A stretch of 64,000 bases of DNA from Pseudobacteroides sp. (GTDB taxonomy: Bacteria > Bacillota > Clostridia > Acetivibrionales > DSM-2933), in NCBI RefSeq assembly GCF_036567765.1, contig NZ_DATCTU010000008.1, forward strand, positions 24,263-88,262, read 5' to 3'. Position 1 is the stretch's first letter, and each line of letters opens with the position of its first letter. Made by a program: the position numbers and the translations under genes. The notes below the pieces were generated by a model. That model searched no databases. It saw only the letters and a program-made list of their open reading frames with translations, and was not told the origin of the DNA. This document shows positions 9,589 through 17,734 of the stretch, in pieces.

Positions 9589-10279
9589 TTCTCAAAAGTA
9601 ATTCCTGGTTTTTTCTGTAAAGTGCATCAGCATAGTCGGTACCCACCCACCTTATTACCTTGTGATAGGAAGGCAAAAACAAGCTAATGTAGTCCTCGGA
9701 TGAATGGGCATCAGAAGCGATAAAATGGGCCAATCCAAGCTTTAAAACTTTTTTGCAGAAAGCCTTGACCCTTCTTCCGTGATAACCTATAATGCTTCCA
9801 GCATCAAGCTGTACCATGCAGCCGGCTTCAATAAGATTTATAAACATGTCGAAATTTCTCAGAAAGTAAACATACCTTTCAGGATGAGCAATTATAGGTA
9901 TAATATCATTAAGATGCATCTTCAATATAATATCTATTGTATTATTGGGATAAATATCAAAAGGCAGCTCAAACAAAAGATAATTTGAAGCATTTAGTGT
10001 AAACATTTTTTTATTCACAATACAATCTGATAAAATTGAATCCACAAAAACCTCATACCCCATCTTAAGTTCGATATCACAATTTTTCATTCTAACAACC
10101 AGTTCCTGAAAATTTCTTTCAGCATTTTTAATATCAAAGTATTTTTTATTATAGTGAGGAGTAGCAATAATAGTTTTGATACCGATTTTTTCAGCTTCAA
10201 GTATCATACGCATCGATTCTTTTACGGTTGAAGGTCCATCGTCCACACTAAAAATGATATGACTGTGTATGTCAATCAT
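9566..10279 (-). CDS. CpsB/YwqE-type PHP-family protein-tyrosine phosphatase
   Basis: The 237-residue product shows the metal-binding motifs of the PHP fold: DIHSHI at residues 3-8, IATPHYN, IAHPERY and SDAHSSEDY. In Gram-positive capsule operons this manganese-dependent phosphatase removes phosphate from the tyrosine tail of the CpsD kinase. Its ATG overlaps the kinase stop (ATGA), which fits a kinase-phosphatase regulatory pair controlling export and chain length. Full length and all key histidines are present. Confidence 0.88.
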   Translation of the reverse strand: MIDIHSHIIFSVDDGPSTVKESMRMILEAEKIGIKTIIATPHYNKKYFDIKNAERNFQELVVRMKNCDIELKMGYEVFVDSILSDCIVNKKMFTLNASNYLLFELPFDIYPNNTIDIILKMHLNDIIPIIAHPERYVYFLRNFDMFINLIEAGCMVQLDAGSIIGYHGRRVKAFCKKVLKLGLAHFIASDAHSSEDYISLFLPSYHKVIRWVGTDYADALYRKNQELLLRNETEQNI

Positions 10280-11013
10280 ATTTGATCCCTCTTTTTTATC
10301 AATTGCTTTTTAAGCAATTTGCTAATTTTTTTCCCTTTAGAGCCATAATAGTCATAGCCACCATAATAGTTTTTATAATCAAGCTTACTTACTTTATTGA
10401 GTATTGCACCTATTATATTTGCATTAGCTTTCTCCAGCTGATCTTTCATCATAATTGCGTTCCTTAACTTGACCTTGTTTTGGGAAATGACTATAATGGA
10501 AGCATCTGTAATTGATGCGATTAAAGCTCCGTCAATTACACTGCCTAAAGGCGGTGTATCAACAATAACAAAGTTGTATCTATCTTTCACCATGTCAAGA
10601 AGCTCGCCTAATTTTGGTGAACATATAAGTTCTCCAGGATTATGAGTCTTAATTCCGCATGAAATAAAATGGAATCCTTCTATCTCAGTCTTATTTATGA
10701 TTTCATTTAACTCAGCATGCCCCATCAAATAATTTGACAGACCTTTAAAATCTCTACTGACAAGGCTTTTAAAAAGCATGGGCTTTCGTATGTCTGCATC
10801 GACATAAAGAATTTTTAGTCCTGATTTTGCCATGGAAACTGATAGATTTGTGGAAGCAAAAGATTTACCTTCATCAGGACTATAGCTTGTTATAGAAATT
10901 GTTTTATACTTATTTTCAGGATCACAAAAATTGATATTTGCCCTTAATACCTTAAAAGCTTCTTCAACTGTCTCATTCATTACAAATATAGAATTATTAT
11001 TGGCATCTGCCAT
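10276..11013 (-). CDS. CpsD/CapB-type bacterial tyrosine kinase
   Basis: This is a 245-residue BY-kinase catalytic subunit. The Walker A motif is SPDEGKS (residues 45-51), Walker A-prime is LYVDADIRKP and Walker B is FVIVDTPPLG. The C-terminus has the autophosphorylated tyrosine cluster (NYYGGYDYYGSKGKK). It needs the membrane activator encoded just upstream, which is the usual split arrangement in Firmicutes. The product controls polymer length and secretion. The stop overlaps the phosphatase start. Confidence 0.9.
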   Translation of the reverse strand: MADANNNSIFVMNETVEEAFKVLRANINFCDPENKYKTISITSYSPDEGKSFASTNLSVSMAKSGLKILYVDADIRKPMLFKSLVSRDFKGLSNYLMGHAELNEIINKTEIEGFHFISCGIKTHNPGELICSPKLGELLDMVKDRYNFVIVDTPPLGSVIDGALIASITDASIIVISQNKVKLRNAIMMKDQLEKANANIIGAILNKVSKLDYKNYYGGYDYYGSKGKKISKLLKKQLIKKRDQI

Positions 11014-11065
11014 TGTAATACCCCCTTATCAACCAATTTATATTATATATTGTTCTTGAAAAATT

Positions 11066-11734
11066 TTACTTATTGGTTTTTACTAGAGGTATAGTACCTA
11101 AAACACTTATTGATAGATACTCTTCTATGTCTTCTTTACTCTTTATTCTATCGTTGAAATACTCAAGAAAATATATTGTACCAAGTGTAAGTATAAGGCT
11201 TAGAAACAGTGCAAGTACTGTATATGTAAATGGTTTTGGTTTCTCTGGAATTTTAGGAAGTTCAGCAGTATCAACAACATTTATATTATCAACACTCATT
11301 AGGCTGACAGACTTCTCTATAAATTTTTCACTAACTTTATTTGTAAGGTCCATAGCTTTCTTTGGATTTTTATCTTCAACACTAATCTGCAATACCCTTG
11401 TATCGGTTTTTAGACTAACACTGATTTTTTTTGCCAGTTGATCATGACTCAAATCTTTTATATTCAAGTCTTCAAGAGCAGCTTTAGTTACATTTCTGCT
11501 TTTTATAAGCTCTCTATAGTCTTTTACCAGTTGTTGGTTTGTAAGAATATCATCATAATTTATTGACTTCTGTGCATCACTCTTGTTTATAATATAAAGT
11601 GTTGTTGTGGTCTTATATACAGGATCTATCAAAGTTAGGCTGGCAATTAAAGTTATAAAGGATACCAGCAATGGAATAGCTATTATAAACTTTATCCTCT
11701 TAAAAAGCAAATAAGAAATTTGATTTAAATTCAT
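11066..11734 (-). CDS. Wzz/CpsC-type chain-length regulator and kinase activator
   Basis: The 222-residue protein has two membrane segments bracketing an extracellular region that is rich in charged residues. A proline-rich stretch before the second segment (PKIPEKPKPFTY) is a Wzz hallmark. It should activate the adjacent tyrosine kinase and set polysaccharide chain length. I start at ATG 11734-11732, preceded by AAGGGTGAT; the upstream in-frame start has no ribosome site. This is the promoter-proximal gene of the polysaccharide operon. Confidence 0.85.
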   Translation of the reverse strand: MNLNQISYLLFKRIKFIIAIPLLVSFITLIASLTLIDPVYKTTTTLYIINKSDAQKSINYDDILTNQQLVKDYRELIKSRNVTKAALEDLNIKDLSHDQLAKKISVSLKTDTRVLQISVEDKNPKKAMDLTNKVSEKFIEKSVSLMSVDNINVVDTAELPKIPEKPKPFTYTVLALFLSLILTLGTIYFLEYFNDRIKSKEDIEEYLSISVLGTIPLVKTNK

Positions 11735-11869
11735 TTTATCACCCTTATTATTTATTATTTGAAATGGAAAAAAGTCTATCATAGCTTAAACATATGCGTT
11801 GATCATATTTTTCGTGCATAGCCAACGAGAAATTTTAAATGTAATATATTAGCTGCTACCAAAGTACAA

Positions 11870-11951
11870 GGGGCTGTTGCATAAATGAACAGAACAAAAT
11901 CATGAAATGATTTTGTCAACTTTGATTAAGCAGAATTTTACAACAGCACCC
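11870..11951. repeat. Small inverted-repeat element (MITE-like or IS-end remnant)
   Basis: The ends read GGGGCTGTTG and, inverted, GGGTGCTGTTG, so the outer arms match with one extra base. Inside is a perfect 10-bp stem with a GAA loop (11894-11916). The end sequence resembles the terminal repeats of several transposon families. The element is about 82 bp, has no coding capacity and sits just upstream of the polysaccharide operon, where it could also act as a transcriptional hairpin. Confidence 0.55.
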
Positions 11952-12000
11952 TTAAAAAGAATAAGAGATATTATATTTATAAAATTAGAAGTATATTATC

Positions 12001-12333
12001 TTATTCTCTGCAGCAATGGTGTTTAATCTTAGTACATTTGCATAGTATACCAACAATTATGCCAAGTATTATTGCCAGTACAATAGACAATATTGCAAAC
12101 TTGACTGTAAAGCTTAAGCAGTTAAAATAAACCAGAAGATCATCAATGGTCTGTATTAATTTGATAAACCTAAGCCAAAAAAGGTTGATAATAAGTAGTA
12201 CCAAATCAAACATTAATGCTCCCCAAATAAACTTAGAGGTGTATTTCGTTCTGTGTCTTGAAACGAATTCACTAGCTGTCATGGCAAAAAGTCCAGGCAC
12301 TAATAAAATTAGTAAATAGAATAAAATTAACAT
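12001..12333 (-). CDS. Small membrane protein of unknown function
   Basis: This 110-residue protein has hydrophobic segments near residues 2-18, 39-60 and 76-100, with a short Cys/His-containing tail (CKCTKIKHHCC). GAGGTAGG precedes the ATG. I do not recognise the family. It lies alone between the polysaccharide operon and a divergent STAS-like gene, so context gives no role. Confidence 0.5.
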   Translation of the reverse strand: MLILFYLLILLVPGLFAMTASEFVSRHRTKYTSKFIWGALMFDLVLLIINLFWLRFIKLIQTIDDLLVYFNCLSFTVKFAILSIVLAIILGIIVGILCKCTKIKHHCCRE

Positions 12334-12537
12334 TAGATCCTACCTCTATAGAATAAGTTTCCTAGATTATAATATGTAATTCACAGGGATTTGTTCATGT
12401 TTATGAAATTATTGTAAACTACACTATAACCTGTAACAACAACTTAGTAGTTATTTATTATTTACTAAAATATAATGTTCAGTAAACATAAAATCTTGCC
12501 GATATATAGTATATATATTCTTGAAGGAGTAACAATT

Positions 12538-12945
12538 ATGGATATGTTGAGGTTTACCAAAGTCAGTATGAATAATTCCTATGAGCTGTCATATGATGAG
12601 TCTTCCAATTGCTTATTTGTAGCTTTATTTGGATTGTGGGACAAAATGTCACAATTGGACTATTATATTGACGATATTAAAGCTACCATATCACATTCCA
12701 AGCCTAGCTTTAACATCATATACGACTTGACACAGTACAAGGGCTGTATAACCCAATTGACTAACCTTCAGGTAGAGGCTCAGAATTTATTACTGGCGGC
12801 TGGATTGAATAAAACTGCTGTATTGATAAAGGAAAATCAGCTATTAAAAGCTTCTGTCGAGATTATATTCCAAATGTCCGGCATATCTGCGACTTATTTC
12901 AGCAATATCGGTACTCTTCAAAATTGGCTGGATAGCTTTAAATAA
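12538..12945 (+). CDS. STAS/SpoIIAA-like small protein
   Basis: The predicted product of 135 residues has the alternating strand-helix pattern and length of SpoIIAA-like proteins that carry one degenerate STAS-type domain (LFVALFGLWDKMSQLDYYIDD, then IIYDLTQYKG). I choose ATG 12538 because GGAGT precedes it by a normal distance; the upstream in-frame ATG at 12475 has none. No partner kinase or sigma factor is nearby. The family call rests on overall pattern only. Confidence 0.5.
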   Translation: MDMLRFTKVSMNNSYELSYDESSNCLFVALFGLWDKMSQLDYYIDDIKATISHSKPSFNIIYDLTQYKGCITQLTNLQVEAQNLLLAAGLNKTAVLIKENQLLKASVEIIFQMSGISATYFSNIGTLQNWLDSFK

Positions 12946-12974
12946 AGAACAAAACCATAATATCCTAGAAATTT

Positions 12975-13014
12975 AAAAAACTGTAAGATGGTCCTAAACC
13001 ACCTCACAGTTTTT
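12975..13014. terminator. Bidirectional intrinsic terminator
   Basis: A stem formed by AAAAAACTGTAAGATGGT and its near complement ACCACCTCACAGTTTTT includes G-U pairs and ends in a T run on the plus strand and an A run on the other side. It lies between the convergent STAS-like gene and the GH9 gene and probably serves both. Confidence 0.7.
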
Positions 13015-13043
13015 ATGCTGCTTTATGAAATAATAGTTATACC

Positions 13044-15464
13044 TTAAAAAATTACTTCAGGATAATTTGAGGATGTCATACTGAAATGCTTTGCTATTAT
13101 CAGTATATCGCTCATATTTATTGAACCGTCGGCATTAAAGTCTTGCTCTGCAACATACTTTGAAGAGTCAGTTGTAGAGTTGAAGGCTTTTGCTATTTCT
13201 ATGACGTCAGCCATGTTTATTGATCCATCCTGTACTCCGCTTCTTGTGATGTCACCTGCCCAAATATCAACCGGTGATGACGATGTACCGATGATTGCAT
13301 TTTTATTTGTAGGAATGTCTTGAATTATCCTTGTAAGATACCCGGGTTTACTAATCTTAAGATCAAATGTATCGGAATTCAGTATTGGATTCCTTATTTC
13401 AAAGTATCCATTCTCGTCTGTTATTGCATATATAGATACATCACCCGAAACTTCTATCTTAAATCCTGCCTTTACTTTTGAAGCAGCTGAGGTTGAATAT
13501 GTGAAATCAGGTGAGATATAACCCTTTGTTTTAGGTAAAGTGCTCGAAGGCACTGGAGTATTTGTAGGCTTTGATGTACTTGGTACAGGAGTTTCGCCTG
13601 GCTCAAGGCCTGCCACCTTTACCCCATTCTTGTATATTGCTATTTTGTCTGTCCTAGTATATTTGGTTGTAGTGAGATCGGTAATAGAGTAATCATTTGC
13701 TGCATTCCATTTGCCGCTGTAATTTGCCAATGCAAACTGGATGTAGCTTCTTGAGTATAGCTTTTCATTAGGGAATGAAAACTCTATGTAATAAATATTC
13801 TTAGCCTTATCAAAGACTTTAACTTCGGAATACTTAGCTCCCTTTATGGGTGAATAATAAATGTCCGCTTTTGTAGATGTTGGGTCAACATTAGCACTTA
13901 CCAACTCCGATAAGTCCATGAAATATCTGAATGATAAACCTGTCTCAAATCTAGGCGGTGCAGTCAGAATGTTATACATATTTAAATCAATAACGGTACT
14001 TTGAGCATCCTGCTTGTAAATCTTTGCTTCAGCATAATAAAGGTCAGGCTCGCCTTCTATTCCTGGTGTTGCCTCAGGCTTTTGTCCTGCACCATAGTAT
14101 TTCGACATGCCTGCAAGGGCACCTACAAGACCTGCATTGTAATCAAGACCTGTTTCGGTATAAACATATTTATCTATATCGTCATAATAAACACCGCTTT
14201 TATCAGGTCCTCCTACCAAAGCACCATATAGAATATGTCTTTCAGGTGCAACCTTCTTTTCATCTGCCGGAGGTCCTTCAAGCATACCGCTTGCCGCCCT
14301 GTGATGAGGGAATTTAGGATATTTTTCTCCAAAACCTACCATGTAAGACATGTTGTTGGGATTTTTACCGAGAATGAAGTCTATCTGGCTTTTTGCATAG
14401 TCAAGATATTTCTGATCCGGTTTGATTTTATAGTATGTAAGTGCGAGCATAGCTTCTGCTGCAGGGTATTTTGCAACACCCCAACTGTCAAGATAGCTTA
14501 AGCCGCCAGGAACTTTTGATAGGGTATTCATCCAGTAATCAAGGTTTTCTTCTACTATTGTGATGTATTTTGGCTTTTTGGTTACTTCTGCCATCTTTAA
14601 TGCAACTCCGCCAAATATATCGTCCCAGCAGTTTGTCCAATGGTTTTGGTAAGTATTGTCTCCACCCAGACCTTTTTCATCCATGAGCTTTTCTATATCG
14701 TCCATGTATTTCTGTTCATTTGTAGCAATATAGAGCCATATACCTCCCCACATGAGTTCATCATAATAGCTTCTTGGAAGATAGTAGCTCTGACCTTTGC
14801 TGTTACCTCTGTAAGCCTGACCGAATGCATACAAATCCTTTGCATATGTGAGGCATTTTGCAGCATATGTTGGATCGCTGTCTTTCATATTGAGATATGT
14901 AAGTGCCAAAGTAGCGGCTGCGGAACCGGCTACATCAGAGCCAGGGTTTGAAGGTGTTGCAGCATAATATGCAGGCCTGGTATAAGTTTGAAGCTCCGGA
15001 GGACCCCAGAATTTGTGGTCTTCGTCACCATCACCTAACTGGTAATAGAATGTTGTTTTGTTTGGAAAACACTTCATAAAATAATCCGCAAAATGTTTCA
15101 CAATATTAAGCATGTACTTGTCCTGCCCCTTTTCGATAAAGGTGTCCTTGAACTCATAATAGGCCCAAGCTAATGCAGAAGCAGAAGTACACTGAGGCAA
15201 ACCAAACTTCACATGGTCACCGCAGTCATGGAAGCCACCGGTCAGATCAAGTCCCACATCCTTACCATCCTCTATGTGGCAAGGTCCGCGCCATTTGATT
15301 CTGTTATTGCCAGCGTCAGGTCCGCACCAGTTTGCCTCATAGAAAAGAATGGATTTTGCAAATGCGTCAACATAGTTAAGGCCACCTGCTGCAGATGCAG
15401 TTTTTGGAATTATGCTTGCGAGATAAACAAAAAGCAGAGTGATAATTAAACATTTTTTCTTCAC
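13044..15464 (-). CDS. Cellulosomal GH9 cellulase: GH9-CBM3-X-dockerin
   Basis: This secreted enzyme of 806 residues has a signal peptide to about residue 26. The GH9 (alpha/alpha)6 catalytic module (about 28-465) contains FHDCGDHVKFG with catalytic-base candidates D80 and D83, a His-rich FPHHRAASG region, and the acid region TETGLDYNAGLVGAL. A CBM3-like module follows (about 475-635), the layout of processive endoglucanases. A Thr/Pro/Ser linker leads to an X-module (about 660-735) and a dockerin with two calcium-loop repeats (DGSINMADVIEIAKAFN and DGSINMSDILIIAKHF). The X-dockerin closely resembles the type II X-dockerin of C. thermocellum CipA, so it should bind a type II cohesin. Transcription is monocistronic by layout. 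Confidence 0.92.
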   Translation of the reverse strand: MKKKCLIITLLFVYLASIIPKTASAAGGLNYVDAFAKSILFYEANWCGPDAGNNRIKWRGPCHIEDGKDVGLDLTGGFHDCGDHVKFGLPQCTSASALAWAYYEFKDTFIEKGQDKYMLNIVKHFADYFMKCFPNKTTFYYQLGDGDEDHKFWGPPELQTYTRPAYYAATPSNPGSDVAGSAAATLALTYLNMKDSDPTYAAKCLTYAKDLYAFGQAYRGNSKGQSYYLPRSYYDELMWGGIWLYIATNEQKYMDDIEKLMDEKGLGGDNTYQNHWTNCWDDIFGGVALKMAEVTKKPKYITIVEENLDYWMNTLSKVPGGLSYLDSWGVAKYPAAEAMLALTYYKIKPDQKYLDYAKSQIDFILGKNPNNMSYMVGFGEKYPKFPHHRAASGMLEGPPADEKKVAPERHILYGALVGGPDKSGVYYDDIDKYVYTETGLDYNAGLVGALAGMSKYYGAGQKPEATPGIEGEPDLYYAEAKIYKQDAQSTVIDLNMYNILTAPPRFETGLSFRYFMDLSELVSANVDPTSTKADIYYSPIKGAKYSEVKVFDKAKNIYYIEFSFPNEKLYSRSYIQFALANYSGKWNAANDYSITDLTTTKYTRTDKIAIYKNGVKVAGLEPGETPVPSTSKPTNTPVPSSTLPKTKGYISPDFTYSTSAASKVKAGFKIEVSGDVSIYAITDENGYFEIRNPILNSDTFDLKISKPGYLTRIIQDIPTNKNAIIGTSSSPVDIWAGDITRSGVQDGSINMADVIEIAKAFNSTTDSSKYVAEQDFNADGSINMSDILIIAKHFSMTSSNYPEVIF

Positions 15465-15637
15465 ATAAAATACCCCCTATTTTAAAATTATCTATGACTT
15501 AAGATAATCTTACCATATTTTATTTTTTGCTACAATTGTAATGGGTGTATATGTAGGGGCAAAGCGAGATTTTTGCAATTTTCGATAGCAATTATACTTG
15601 TTTTCAAATGCTTATTTCAAAATATTACAAAAAACTG

Positions 15638-15643
15638 TATAAT
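15638..15643 (+). promoter_or_regulatory. Putative -10 box for the RiPP operon
   Basis: A perfect TATAAT lies 56 nt before the precursor-peptide ATG. The matching -35 position (around 15615, TTTCAA) is poor. A strong GGGAGG ribosome site at 15686-15691 precedes the start codon at 15699. Confidence 0.4.
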
Positions 15644-15698
15644 TAAAAAGGGAGTCTAAATTTCTGGAAAAGAATTTTAATATTAGGGAGGTTTAAAT

Positions 15699-15932
15699 AT
15701 GGATAAAGAATTGAGAACTTCAGCAGAAATGACTGATGAAGAATTAATGGACATGTTTGGTGGTTTTGAAGAAACTCCAGTTGTTACAGAGCCTATAATT
15801 GTTAAGCCATTATACGGTATCAAACCGCCTATTGACGTAAAGCCATTATACGGAATTGTTGTAAGACCCTTATACGGAATTAAGCCTATGTATGGAATTA
15901 AACCTTTGTATGGCATAAAGCCTACTGAGTAG
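15699..15932 (+). CDS. RiPP precursor peptide with GG leader and five X-Y-G repeats
   Basis: This 77-residue peptide has an acidic leader ending in MDMFGG (residues 18-23), a double-glycine site suited to a C39 peptidase. The C-terminal part is a run of near-identical units of the form (K/R)P(L/M)YGI: four LYG sites and one MYG site. There are no Cys, Trp or Ser/Thr clusters in the core, which argues against lanthipeptide or sactipeptide chemistry. X-Y-G is the motif cut by radical SAM spliceases (PlpX type), which excise a tyramine unit and leave an alpha-keto-beta-amino residue. The next two genes are a radical SAM/SPASM enzyme and a C39 exporter. Precursor status is strong; the splicease assignment is inference. 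Confidence 0.85.
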   Translation: MDKELRTSAEMTDEELMDMFGGFEETPVVTEPIIVKPLYGIKPPIDVKPLYGIVVRPLYGIKPMYGIKPLYGIKPTE

Positions 15933-16032
15933 TATTAGTCTTTTTTATAATAGAAGTATTAATTATATAGAAGATTTATGTTAGATACTTACATAAAAGG
16001 AAAACCAGTTGTCCGGAATATTTAGACTATCA

Positions 16033-16093
16033 GGTGCATGGTACGGGTATTTAAATGAGCAGCAATAAAGCTTTATTAATACAGCCATGCACC
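16033..16093 (+). promoter_or_regulatory. Intergenic stem-loop between RiPP precursor and radical SAM gene
   Basis: GGTGCATGG at 16033-16041 pairs perfectly with CCATGCACC at 16085-16093, enclosing the palindrome AATAAAGCTTTATT (16064-16077). It lies in the 254-nt gap after the precursor and covers the alternative upstream ATG of the radical SAM frame. Such a structure could stabilise the precursor message or reduce read-through into the enzyme gene. Confidence 0.45.
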
Positions 16094-16186
16094 ACCCCAA
16101 ATTTTAAATATCTAGGAAATGCGACAATAATCAAGGGTGTAAAATGCAAGAAATTCTGTTATTCAAATTTTTGCGGGAGGGGTATT

Positions 16187-17734
16187 ATGAGTATAGATTA
16201 CAGGCCAATTACAGGTGTGTGGGAGATAACAATGGGATGCAACATGAGGTGCAAGCACTGCGGTTCTTCCTGTGAAAATAGATTAAGCGGAGAGCTTACA
16301 ACCGACGAGGCCTTAAAGCTTTGTGATGACTTGGCTGAGCTGGGATTTAAGTGGCTTACACTGTCCGGAGGTGAGCCCACAACCAGAAAAGACTGGGATA
16401 TCATTGCAAAAAGGCTTAATGATAATGGGGTTATACCCAACATGATAACAAACGGCTGGCTGATAGATGATGAGATAGCCAAAAGAGCAAAGGCTGCGGG
16501 AATAAACACTATAGCCATAAGCCTTGACGGTCTACAAAAGACTCATGATTTTATCAGGCGTGAGGGTTCATATGAAAGAATAATGAATGCCTTGGACATA
16601 TTAGTGGCAAATGAAGTAAACTGCTCTGTTATTACGACTGTAAACAAAATGAATCTTGGTGAACTGGAAGAAATGCACAAAATCCTGTGTGAAAAAGGAA
16701 TATACGGCTGGCAGTTCCAATTGGGGCTTCCTATGGGGAACATGGTCAAAAACAGTGAGCTTGTGGCACAGCCTCATCATACCGATGATGTTATTAATTT
16801 CGCCTATGATGCCATGCAAAAGGGTGGCGTGGATATACAACTGGCCGACTGCATGGGGTACTTTAACAAAAAGGAAATTGAAGTAAGGAAAAAATCCGAT
16901 TCATCCGATGAGTACGACTGGAACGGCTGCGGAGCCGGAAAGTATGTTATGGGAATACTTCATAATGGCGATATAGTGGGATGTACTTCTATAAGAGACA
17001 GAAACTTCATAGAAGGAAATATTAAAGAAACACCTATACTTGATATTTGGAACAATCCTGAAAAGTTTGCCTGGAACAGGAATCTTACTAAAGAAATGCT
17101 TCAGGGAACCTGCCAAAAGTGCCAGTATGGCAATCGCTGCCACGGTGGATGCGGCAATACAAGGCTTACAATGGAAGGAACAATATACGGGCAAAACAGA
17201 TACTGTTCCTACAATCTTGTCGTTAAGAAGGCTGAAAAGCAATTTGAGGGTATTAATGACATTGATGAGTTAATGAATAAAGCTCGCAAATTTGCACCAC
17301 AAAATCAGCACCAGCTTGCGGAAATATTGCTGTCAAAGGTTCTTTCCCTTGACCCTGAAAATGAAGAAGCATTATCATTATACGGATATACTTCCTTTAT
17401 GCTGGAAAACTACAAAAATGCTGTGGAAGCAAATGAAAAGCTGCTTCAAAAGGACAGCAGCAACATATACGCAAATAAAGGTTACGGACTCTCCATTTCA
17501 AGGCTTGGGATGGTTGATGAGGGCATAAAATATCTTAAAAAGGCAATTGAATTGTCAAAAGGTACTTACCTGGACCCATACTATGACCTTGCAGTGGTTT
17601 ATTTTGAAAACGGAAAACCGGCCAAAGCTATGGAAGCCTTAGAGGAAGGGTTTAAGGTTTCTGATGAGTTTGAAAAGAGCTATCGGGATTTTTACAATCT
17701 TCTACAAGAACAGGTTAAGGAAGGACAGGCATGA
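16187..17734 (+). CDS. Radical SAM/SPASM peptide-maturation enzyme with TPR tail
   Basis: The 515-residue product carries the radical SAM cluster motif CNMRCKHC (C18, C22, C25). A SPASM domain follows with the auxiliary-cluster cysteines in NGCGAGKY, VGCTSIRD and CQKCQYGNRCHGGC. From about residue 370 there are tetratricopeptide-like helical repeats, which could grip the leader peptide; no separate recognition element is seen. It follows the repeat precursor and overlaps the exporter gene (ATGA), so it is the modifying enzyme of the cluster. I start at ATG 16187 because GGGAGG precedes it. The ATG at 16055 lies inside a hairpin and lacks a ribosome site, though a 44-residue extension cannot be excluded. 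Confidence 0.9.
   Translation: MSIDYRPITGVWEITMGCNMRCKHCGSSCENRLSGELTTDEALKLCDDLAELGFKWLTLSGGEPTTRKDWDIIAKRLNDNGVIPNMITNGWLIDDEIAKRAKAAGINTIAISLDGLQKTHDFIRREGSYERIMNALDILVANEVNCSVITTVNKMNLGELEEMHKILCEKGIYGWQFQLGLPMGNMVKNSELVAQPHHTDDVINFAYDAMQKGGVDIQLADCMGYFNKKEIEVRKKSDSSDEYDWNGCGAGKYVMGILHNGDIVGCTSIRDRNFIEGNIKETPILDIWNNPEKFAWNRNLTKEMLQGTCQKCQYGNRCHGGCGNTRLTMEGTIYGQNRYCSYNLVVKKAEKQFEGINDIDELMNKARKFAPQNQHQLAEILLSKVLSLDPENEEALSLYGYTSFMLENYKNAVEANEKLLQKDSSNIYANKGYGLSISRLGMVDEGIKYLKKAIELSKGTYLDPYYDLAVVYFENGKPAKAMEALEEGFKVSDEFEKSYRDFYNLLQEQVKEGQA

Noticed and set aside
15541..15698. Riboswitch in the leader of the RiPP precursor
   Set aside because: No conserved riboswitch core could be recognised; only a -10 box and a ribosome site are supported.
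15683..15916. Minus-strand frame with repeated PYxGL units opposite the RiPP precursor
   Set aside because: It is the mirror of the repeat core on the plus strand and has no ribosome site; the plus-strand gene has one and leads an operon.
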